Below, in pieces: positions 1 to 5,151 of a DNA stretch of 6,077 nucleotides (position 1 is its first letter; the number at the start of each line of letters is the position of its first letter). Source of the stretch: Actinomycetes bacterium (GTDB lineage: Bacteria > Actinomycetota > Acidimicrobiia > Acidimicrobiales > UBA8190). Location of the stretch: the NCBI GenBank assembly GCA_021779775.1, contig JAJYAB010000118.1, positions 1 to 6,077 on the forward strand, written 5' to 3'. Position numbers and translations under genes: made by a program. The notes beneath the pieces were generated by a model, which worked only from the letters and a program-made list of their open reading frames with translations, did no database searches and had not been told where the DNA came from.

Positions 1-198
1 CGTCGATCTCACCCAAACGGCGGCGTAGCTCTCCCTCACCCAGCGGCAACTTGAAGCTTTACTCGACCGGCACCTCGTCCTGCGCGCCTACATCCCTACC
101 GGGGCATGGGCATTACATCCCAGAGACCGCTCAGCGTCGTGCCCAGGGCGGACCTGTCGGGCCGGGGAGAGGCCCGGGAGAAGCGCTGACTTGTCCCG

Positions 199-216
199 CC
201 GGTGAAGTATCACCGG
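199..216. repeat. Perfect 7-bp inverted repeat with 4-nt loop
   Basis: CCGGTGA (199-205) and TCACCGG (210-216) are perfect reverse complements separated by AGTA. A second partial copy, TCACCG, follows at once (217-222). No T-run follows on the plus strand and no A-run precedes it, so it is not a standard intrinsic terminator. It could be an operator, a small RNA hairpin, or chance in GC-rich DNA. Confidence 0.4.
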
Positions 217-359
217 TCACCGTCCCCCGAACGCAGGACCGCGCGAGACGGCACCATATGGAGCGCGTCACCATCAATCAAAGCCGTGACCTGGCCCTTT
301 ACCGGTTCAAGGGTGTTCGTACCATGACACCCCAAGACCACTGCATCGTTGACCAGCAT
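210..359 (-). CDS. Possible small ORF or gene remnant, function unknown
   Basis: From ATG at 359 to TGA at 210-212 there are 49 codons; the frame stays open upstream to a TAG near 400, giving about 62 codons without a stop. The translation reads like real protein in places (around HGTNTLEPVKGQVTALIDGD), but I cannot assign a family. It lies 60 bases beyond the stop of the toxin gene on the same strand. There is no clear ribosome binding site, and third-position GC is lower than in the neighbouring genes. It may be a degraded end of a lost gene. The stop codon overlaps the 199-216 hairpin. Low confidence that it is expressed. Confidence 0.2.
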   Translation of the reverse strand: MLVNDAVVLGCHGTNTLEPVKGQVTALIDGDALHMVPSRAVLRSGDGDR

Positions 360-418
360 GTTCGCGAGCGCAAAAGTGTCATGGCGCAAAACCCAGCCGC
401 GCTACGCGAAGGCCGTTC

Positions 419-736
419 TCAGCAGTCGACAGCGGAGCGAAGCGCGGTGCACGCCTCCACCAGTCGGGTGGACTCCAGCACGCAGATGCGGTTTACGAGA
501 TAGCCCTTTGGCACGACACGCAGGTTGTCGAAACTTGCGGCGCACGCTGTGGGCATCCCGTCGTCGGGCCCGAGCGAAAGCTCCGTCGGGATGTTCCTCA
601 CGGTACGGGTCACGGGGGCCGCAAGTACGCCGCCCAGGACTGGGATCGCTGCTGGCCTGGTCATGACCAGGAAGGGGCGCCGCCCCAGGTCCTCGATCTC
701 GCCCCACCACACTTCCCCGCGACGAGGTTCGCTCAC
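419..736 (-). CDS. MazF/PemK-family endoribonuclease toxin
   Basis: This encodes 105 residues, the usual size for MazF/PemK toxins, which cut mRNA at short sequence motifs when their antitoxin is lost. The family landmarks are in order: RGEVW (residues 6-10), RPFLV (20-24) with R20 at the catalytic arginine position, PVT (41-43) with T43 at the catalytic threonine position, then IPTE and LGPDDG (about 49-60) and the conserved AASFDNL segment before VPK. The start is GTG at 736, overlapping the antitoxin stop as GTGA, so translation is probably coupled. A GAGG about 7 bases upstream, inside the antitoxin gene, serves as ribosome binding site. The gene looks intact, with no missing catalytic residue. 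It is very probably the second gene of an autoregulated two-gene operon. The cleavage motif cannot be read from the sequence. Confidence 0.92.
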   Translation of the reverse strand: MSEPRRGEVWWGEIEDLGRRPFLVMTRPAAIPVLGGVLAAPVTRTVRNIPTELSLGPDDGMPTACAASFDNLRVVPKGYLVNRICVLESTRLVEACTALRSAVDC

Positions 737-987
737 CAGGGTTCCTCGGCGATGGCGTCTCGAAGCGAAACCATGGCGGCGTCATGCTCGGCTGACGTGG
801 GCGGAGTGCGGCGGTAACCTGCGACGATGGCTCGGTCGGTCTGCTGGCGGCGCTCAAGCGCCGTGATGGCCTCGACGCCAGCGCGTACTGCCGCGGCCCG
901 GCTCTCGTAGATCCCACTTGCGACGAGCGCGTCGAGCTCTTCCAGAAGCTCCTCGGGGAGCCGGACGGCGATCTGTTCGGTGGCCAC
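733..987 (-). CDS. Ribbon-helix-helix antitoxin (MazE-type partner of the MazF-like toxin)
   Basis: An 84-residue protein with an N-terminal ribbon-helix-helix DNA-binding fold: strand around IAVRL (6-10), helix A around PEELLEELDALVASG (11-25), helix B from about S29 to E39. The C-terminal half, including AIVAGYRRTPP and the terminal EEPW, matches the toxin-binding tail seen in RHH antitoxins paired with PemK-type toxins. It should neutralise the toxin by binding it and repress the operon with it. The start is GTG at 987: the codon just upstream (988-990 on this strand) is an in-frame TAG, and the strand that contacts DNA begins at residue 6, so no other start is possible. There is no convincing Shine-Dalgarno, and a TATGCT box ends about 7 bases before the GTG, which suggests a leaderless message. 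Confidence 0.88.
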   Translation of the reverse strand: MATEQIAVRLPEELLEELDALVASGIYESRAAAVRAGVEAITALERRQQTDRAIVAGYRRTPPTSAEHDAAMVSLRDAIAEEPW

Positions 988-993
988 CTATCT

Positions 994-1025
994 AGCATAC
1001 CAGTATGGGATGGAGTATGGTATGC
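994..1025 (-). promoter_or_regulatory. Likely promoter and operator of the antitoxin-toxin operon
   Basis: Just upstream of the antitoxin start are four CATAC/GTATG half-sites in 30 bp. CATAC (996-1000) and GTATG (1003-1007) form a perfect inverted repeat with a 2-bp gap. Further GTATG copies lie at 1015-1019 and 1020-1024. A longer pair, GCATACC (995-1001) and GGTATGC (1019-1025), frames the block. Ribbon-helix-helix antitoxins bind clusters of short boxes like these. A TATGCT (minus strand, 994-999) fits a -10 box and overlaps the first half-sites, so binding would block transcription. No good -35 box was found at 16-18 bp. Confidence 0.65.
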
Positions 1026-1047
1026 ACCAAGAGCTCCCACAGTGCTC

Positions 1048-1383
1048 CTACCAGTCACCTACGCCTCGGCGAATCACCGTGTTCGGCGGTGAGAGACGGA
1101 CTGGCAAGCCGTTGACCTGGGTAAATGGTTTCGCATCATGCCACCTCAGGACCACCGAACGCGACGGTGCGCGAACCGCATCGTCCCGGGGGTCGTCCCC
1201 GCCGACAGGAACACGGAAGATCGGGTGGATGGCATCCCGGCTGTCCACTCGGATCTCATAGATGAGCGCCTGGAGCAGGGTCTTGACCGAGGCCGTCGAT
1301 CCGTTCGCCAGCGCCTCGGCCACGCACTTGCGGAGCGCTGACAGCTCCTCGGGCGTCGGTGCCGAGAGGTCGGCCTCGTCCAT
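1048..1383 (-). pseudogene. C-terminal remnant of a large serine recombinase
   Basis: The translation DLSAPTPEELSALR, then KTLLQALIYEIRVDSRDA, then IHPIFRVPVGGD and VRAPSRSV matches the usual end of large serine recombinases (resolvase/invertase type), which catalyse site-specific integration or excision. Only about 80 residues of that tail are present. The catalytic resolvase domain with its serine and the central recombinase domain, roughly 400 residues in an intact enzyme, are missing. The frame stays open upstream only to a TGA at 1480-1482 and that extension does not look like recombinase, so the break lies near 1384-1400. The ATG at 1383 is simply the first start codon in the fragment. 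It lies on the same strand as the toxin-antitoxin operon, about 60 bp upstream of it, and marks a past mobile element. Family assignment is from memory of the C-terminal pattern. Confidence 0.6.
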
Positions 1384-1456
1384 CTCGTCGGCCAGGTCTC
1401 GCCGGCGTAGCCCTCGGGCATCGTGACCGGGATCGAGAACCTCGTCGCCCGCTCGA

Positions 1457-1585
1457 GTGCGCCCGGCCGCCGTTGGCGGTCATCTCCCGCATCACCGTGG
1501 TCGGGTGGCGACCGATCCTGTGGGCGATCGTCACCCACCGCGTCGATCGGCCCTCGACCAGCGCGACAGCGATTGACCTGCATGT
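1457..1585 (-). pseudogene. Fragment of an IS30-like transposase helix-turn-helix
   Basis: One frame reads RSIAVALVEGRSTR, then VTIAHRIGRHPTTVMREM and TANGGR. This resembles the N-terminal helix-turn-helix of IS30-family transposases, whose usual form is I-A-x-x-L-G-R-x-P-S-T-V-x-R-E-I followed by x-N-G-G. The frame is stopped by TGA at 1586-1588, next to the left end of the IS256-like element, and the downstream side loses family likeness after about 1457. No catalytic DDE part follows. It is in a different frame from the recombinase tail beside it. It is most likely a relic of an older insertion sequence; another HTH protein cannot be excluded from about 40 residues. Confidence 0.45.
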
Positions 1586-1591
1586 TCAGGG

Positions 1592-1635
1592 GAGAGGTTG
1601 TCCCGCTGAGGGTGGAAGTTTGAGGTGGCGGTCCC
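1592..1635 (+). repeat. Left terminal inverted repeat of the IS256-like element
   Basis: It begins GAGAGGTTGTCCC and ends CGGTCCC. Read inward, it pairs with the right end, which begins GAGAGGATGTCCC and also ends ACGGTCCC. The outer 13 and inner 7 bases are best conserved, while the middle has a few mismatches and a two-base length difference. These are the sites the transposase would bind and cut. Confidence 0.8.
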
Positions 1636-1645
1636 CCGCCTGATG

Positions 1646-1661
1646 CCTGCCAGCTGGTAGG
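1646..1661. repeat. Near-perfect 16-bp palindrome upstream of the transposase gene
   Basis: CCTGCCAGCTGGTAGG is a palindrome except for one mismatched pair (G at 1649 against T at 1658). It lies inside the insertion sequence, about 50 bp before the transposase start. It could fold into a hairpin in a read-through transcript, which some insertion sequences use to limit transposase expression. It could also be chance. Confidence 0.3.
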
Positions 1662-1708
1662 TGTCGGGCGTCCGATCAAGACATCCGATCAGGAAAGGGA
1701 CCGCCAAG

Positions 1709-3071
1709 ATGAAGAACTACCAGACCTCGACCCGGCGCGCCGGGACCACCGGCCGCACCACGCCGAAGAGGGCGAAGAAGGACGCCGGCCGCGCTGCCGA
1801 AGAGGCCGCACTCTTGCTGCCCGACAGGGTGAGCGTCGCCGTCGGTGAGCTCGCCGGCGAGCTCGAGGAGGGGCTGCTCGCCTTCTGCGTCGGGGCCGGC
1901 CTTCACGGTGGTGCACACGATGATGGAGCACGAGGTGGAGACCCTGGCCGGTCCCAAGGGCCGCCACGACCCCGACCGGGTGGCGGTGCGCCACGGCAGC
2001 GACGACGGGGTCGTCACCCTCGGCGGGCGCCAGGTCCGGGTCACCCGTCCCCGGGTGCGCAGCGCGGACCGCGCTGCCGAGATGCCCCTTGCCACCTACG
2101 ACTGCTTCAGCTCGACCGAGCTGCTCGGGCGCATGGCGATGGAGAAGATGCTCGCCAAGATCTCCACCCGCCGCTACGGGGCCGGCCTCGAGCCGGTCGG
2201 CACCGCCGTCGAGGCCAACAGCCGGGGGACGTCACGCTCGGCGGTCTCCCGCCGCTTCGTGGCCGCCACCGAGACCGCCCTGGCCGAGCTGATGGCGGCG
2301 GATCTCACCGGACTCGACCTCGTCGCCCTCATGGTCGACGGGGTCAACTTCGCAGGTCACTGCTGTGTGGTGGCGGTCGGCATCGACATCGACGGGGTGA
2401 AGCACCCCCTCGGCGTGGTCGAGGGCGACACCGAGAACGCGACGCTCGTGACCGGCCTGCTGGTGGGCTTTCGTGACCGGGGGCTGTGCGTCACCCGGCC
2501 GATCCTGTGCGTGCTCGACGGCGCCAAGGCGCTCGCCAGCGCGGTGAAGGCCGTCTTCGACCACCCGGTCATCGCCCGGTGCCAACTGCACAAGATCAGG
2601 AACGTGAAGCGCTACTTGCCCGACAAGGTCGCACGCCTGGTGGAGAAGCGCATGCGCGCCGCCTATCGCAACCCGGACCCGCTCGCCGGCCAAGGAGACC
2701 TCGATGCTCTGGCCAAGGAGCTCGATCGCGCCCACCCCGGCGCGGCCGGGAGCCTGCGCGAGGGACTGGCAGAGACCTTCACCGTGGCACGCTTGCAGGT
2801 CCCGCCGACCCTGGCTCGCACGCTGCGCTCGACCAACGTGGTGGAGTCGATGATCGAGATCTGCCGGGACCACTCGGCCAACGTGAAGCGCTGGGAGTCG
2901 GGCACCATGGCGCTGCGGTGGTGCGCAGCCGGTCTCGCCGAGGCGAAGAAGCAGTTCCGCCGCGTGAACGGCCATATGCACCTGCGGGCGCTGCGGACTG
3001 CCCTCAACGAGCACGTCGCAGCCGCAGTCACACCCCCCGCCTACACTGCCGATCAGGAGGTGGCCGCATAG
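1709..3071 (+). pseudogene. IS256-family (mutator-type) DDE transposase, frameshifted
   Basis: The start is ATG 1709 behind a good AGGAAAGGGA (1691-1700). The first frame runs through LLPDRVSVAVGELAGELEEG to VGAGL at about 1901. The family sequence then resumes one base out of step as TVVHTMMEHEVETLAGPKGRH. Removing one T of the pair at 1902-1903 restores a continuous 453-residue protein. On that numbering the catalytic residues are all present: D210 in LMVDGVNF, D270 in CVLDGAKAL and E379 in STNVVES, with RCQLHKIRNV between the second and third. The C-terminal HSANVKRW and ALRWCAAGLAEA segments also match the family. IS256 transposases are normally made from one frame, so I read this as a disabling insertion. 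A sequencing error or an unrecognised programmed shift are alternatives. The stop TAG lies 11 bases before the right inverted repeat. Confidence 0.92.
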
Positions 3072-3082
3072 CTCAGCCGCTC

Positions 3083-3124
3083 GGGACCGTCACCCAAGTT
3101 CCACGCCAAGTGGGACATCCTCTC
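3083..3124 (-). repeat. Right terminal inverted repeat of the IS256-like element
   Basis: Reverse-complement partner of 1592-1635; see the left end for the match. It begins 11 bases after the transposase stop codon, as expected for a compact insertion sequence. It is followed by AGGGG, which also precedes the inner edge of the left repeat. Confidence 0.8.
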
Positions 3125-3177
3125 AGGGGACCGAGCGCGTCATGGCGCGACACCGTGGTGCAGACAGGCCCCGCTCA

Positions 3178-3380
3178 TCAGACGATCACGAGGCTGATCT
3201 GTGGATCGAGGCTACGCAAGTCGCCGGGGTCGGAGGTGACGACCGATTGCTGGGTTCGGCAGGCGCAGATCACGACGGGTGCACCGACAACGTCGGCCGT
3301 TGCGCTCGCCGCCCGCAAGACGAGAACGCGGCGGTTGTCCCGGTCGAGAGCGATGAGACCTCCACCGAGGTGTCCAGCAT
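3178..3380 (-). pseudogene. Decayed PIN-domain (VapC-like) toxin gene
   Basis: The start reads MLDTS from ATG 3380. The frame then shifts, and the next frame gives LIALDRDNRRVLVL, then ATADVVGAPVVICA, then VVTSDPGDLRSLDP and a hydrophobic end before TGA at 3178-3180. This is the order of a PIN-domain ribonuclease: N-terminal LDT with the first metal-binding aspartate, GLIAL, the late ADVVDA block and the final TSDPxDLxxL. About 67 codons remain of a normal 125-135, so roughly 60-70 middle residues are lost between VLVLRAA and TADVV. The second D of the usual DVVDA block is G here (codon 3283-3285). The gene is therefore broken three ways: frameshift, internal deletion and active-site loss. 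No antitoxin partner is recognisable in the roughly 100 bases upstream (3381-3486). It lies just beyond the IS256-like element. Confidence 0.7.
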
Positions 3381-3486
3381 CCCCACCGGCTGCGCGCTCA
3401 AAGCTCGTCCATGGTCTACCCGGCCAGCACGGCGAGGCCGCCGCCGCTCAGCTTCGGCAGCTCACCGACCCCCGCCGCGCAGACGC

Positions 3487-4971
3487 TTATCGCCGCGTGG
3501 GCTGCCGGTCCCGGCCGTAGTCGTGGAGACGGTCGAGGTCCGATCGAAGACGCAGGCTGATGACGTCATAGACCGGCTTCGTCTCGACGCTGGTGCCGGT
3601 GACCGCCGCGAGCGCCTGCCCACCGGTGCTGCGAGGAACGGGCTTGTCGGTGGTCAAGAGCACGTAGCGGGCATCTGCCCTGGTGTGGTGGACAACCACC
3701 GCCTTGCCGAGTGCCTTCCAGAGGGTGTCGGTCCGTTGGAGGCCCCCACGGGTGGACGTGAACGCTCCAGAGACGTCGAAGAGCCACTCCCGGCCGGTTT
3801 GGCTTTCCACCACGAAATTCACCTCCACGCCCGCGTCGAGACGCTTGTTCTCCCCGACGATCGCGAACCCCGCCTCCTCCAGCGCCCACCTGGCCAGCTC
3901 CCGGGCTCGCCGCCCTTCCCGCACGCCGCGGGCCTGGAAATTCTCTTCGGGGTCAGCCGGCGATGCCACTGCTGGGAGAACCGGGCGGCCCAGGTAGCCG
4001 TGACCCCGGGATTCCTGCTCCAGCCGTTGGCGCTCGGTCTCGATCCGTTCGAGGGACGCGGCAACATAGCCCGGGTCGGTCTCGTATCCGGCGAAGTGCC
4101 GTTCGGTTCGCAGGGCGGCCACCGCTGTCGTGCCCGACCCCATGAACGGGTCGAGCACCAGGTCGCCACGGTAGGTGTACAGGTCGATCAGCCGCTGGGG
4201 GAGCTCGACGGGGAAAGGGGCGGGATGGCCGACCCGGGTGGCGCGCTCGGGAGGTAGCTCCCAGACGTCGACGGTGGCTTCCAGGAACTCGTCGCGGAAG
4301 ATGGTGGCGTCCGACGGGTAGCCCTCCGCGGCCCGCACCACCGGTGGGATGGCCCGGTCGAAGCGGCCCTTGGAAGCGACGATGACCCGCTCCGTCAGGT
4401 CCCGTAGCACCGGGTCACCGGGCTTCTGGTAGGTGCCCCAGGCGCAGTTCCCGGCCGCGCCCTTGGCCTTCTTCCAGATCAGCTCTCCACGCAGGAGCAG
4501 ACCGAGGTCCTCCTCCAGGATGCAGATCACGTCGGCGGACAGGCTCCGGTACGGCTTGCGCCCCAGGTTGGCAACGTTCACCGCGATGCGCCCGCCGGGT
4601 TCCAACGCATCGACGCACGCGCCCAGCACACCGGTGAGCATGGCCAGGTACTCGGTGTAGCTGGCAGGGACGTTCCCCTCGCCGATGGCGGTCTCGTACT
4701 CCTTGCCCGAGTAGTAGGGCGGTGAGGTGACGACCAGGGCCACCGACCGCGGGGCGACGGTGCTCGGCTGGTCGCGTATGTCGCCGAGGAACACTCGGTC
4801 GAGCCCGCGGCGCTCTACGGGATGGCAGACATCTTCGTCGTCACTGATCGTCGGCGGCGTGAATCGGCGGTAGAACCCGCTGGCGTCGTGGTTCTCACGC
4901 CGGCCGACACCGAACTGGGAGGTCGTGGTGCCGCTGCGGACCCGGCGGCGAAGGGGATCAGCGGTGCTCAA
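3487..4971 (-). CDS. Beta-class DNA methyltransferase (N4-cytosine or N6-adenine) with an extra C-terminal domain
   Basis: This 494-residue enzyme would transfer a methyl group from S-adenosylmethionine to an amino group of cytosine or adenine in a specific DNA site. The catalytic motif TSPPYY (residues 82-87) precedes the cofactor motif DPFMGSGTT (274-282), the beta-class order of the N6_N4 methyltransferase family. Between them come GGRIAVNVANLGRKPYRS, LTERVIVASKGRFDR and VDVWELPPE; RVGHPAPFPVELPQRLI leads into the cofactor motif. After about residue 340 follows a further domain (GVEVNFVVES, WLFDVSGAF with D399, RTDTLWKALGKA) that the methyltransferase fold does not need. The start is TTG at 4971, because TGA lies four codons upstream and no ATG or GTG occurs in frame before the fold. 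The SGTTTSQFGVGRRE and FYRRFTPP segments resemble N-termini of relatives. No separate restriction enzyme is adjacent. It is divergent from the exporter gene, with 180 bp between. Confidence 0.92.
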   Translation of the reverse strand: MSTADPLRRRVRSGTTTSQFGVGRRENHDASGFYRRFTPPTISDDEDVCHPVERRGLDRVFLGDIRDQPSTVAPRSVALVVTSPPYYSGKEYETAIGEGNVPASYTEYLAMLTGVLGACVDALEPGGRIAVNVANLGRKPYRSLSADVICILEEDLGLLLRGELIWKKAKGAAGNCAWGTYQKPGDPVLRDLTERVIVASKGRFDRAIPPVVRAAEGYPSDATIFRDEFLEATVDVWELPPERATRVGHPAPFPVELPQRLIDLYTYRGDLVLDPFMGSGTTAVAALRTERHFAGYETDPGYVAASLERIETERQRLEQESRGHGYLGRPVLPAVASPADPEENFQARGVREGRRARELARWALEEAGFAIVGENKRLDAGVEVNFVVESQTGREWLFDVSGAFTSTRGGLQRTDTLWKALGKAVVVHHTRADARYVLLTTDKPVPRSTGGQALAAVTGTSVETKPVYDVISLRLRSDLDRLHDYGRDRQPTRR

Positions 4972-5151
4972 CGCTGTCCATCACCAAAGGAGCCTCGGAG
5001 GGTCGCAACATCGTCATGTGCTATGTCTTCGACGCCGCTCATCGCGGTCTCCACTCTCCGGCACCAGTCCACGATAGCTGGCGGCTACGGCCGTCCGGGG
5101 GCGCATGGCGGCCGGGCAGCAGCTCGGGTCTGCATAAGGTAGAAGCTCACG

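Larger units (their letters stand above)
1..418. other. Region without a recognisable gene
   Basis: No reading frame here resembles a protein family I know. On the plus strand, short stretches such as LTQRQLEALLDRHLVLRAY (about 75-130) look protein-like but sit between in-frame stops (TAG near 27, TGA near 203), so they may be eroded coding sequence. On the minus strand an open stretch of about 62 codons (210-398) follows the toxin gene and is listed separately. Base composition from about 240 to 400 is visibly less GC-rich than in the genes further on, which fits old non-coding or foreign DNA. No tRNA, rRNA or CRISPR pattern was seen. Confidence 0.5.
1592..3124 (+). mobile_element. IS256-family insertion sequence, apparently inactivated
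   Basis: The element is about 1.53 kb, a usual size for IS256 relatives. Its two ends are imperfect inverted repeats (1592-1635 and 3083-3124, about three quarters identical) flanking a single transposase gene that nearly fills it. The sequence CAGGGG occurs directly at both edges (1587-1592 and 3124-3129), consistent with a target duplication, although the family usually makes 8-9 bp. The exact edge is therefore uncertain by one or two bases. It sits between the IS30-like remnant and the decayed PIN toxin. The transposase carries a single-base frameshift, so the copy probably cannot move by itself. Confidence 0.85.

Noticed and set aside
1671..1691. Direct repeat TCCGATCA (1671-1678 and 1684-1691) before the transposase
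   Set aside because: Two 8-mer copies without further pattern. They could be chance or part of the element's promoter, but nothing supports a function.
1661..2476. Long plus-strand open frame continuing past the transposase frameshift
   Set aside because: After about 1902 its translation is arginine/glycine/proline-rich and unlike any family, while the other frame carries the transposase; only its first part (from 1709) is real.
2232..3014. Long minus-strand open frame antisense to the transposase
   Set aside because: It is a GC-rich shadow of the transposase gene with no recognisable protein features.
3381..3486. Possible antitoxin partner upstream of the PIN relic
   Set aside because: None of the minus-strand frames gives a recognisable VapB, Phd or ribbon-helix-helix pattern, and all are stopped within a short distance.
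2486..3520. 344-codon plus-strand open frame overlapping the transposase end
   Set aside because: Low-complexity arginine/proline/alanine composition, and it runs across the insertion-sequence edge, which a real gene would not do by chance.
3142..4257. 371-codon plus-strand open frame antisense to the methyltransferase
   Set aside because: It covers most of the methyltransferase coding region in antisense, has no family likeness and is explained by high GC and few stop codons.
5075..5087. TAGC-TGGCG-GCTA inverted repeat between the divergent methyltransferase and exporter genes
   Set aside because: A 4-bp stem is too short to call an operator, and no regulator gene is adjacent in the window.
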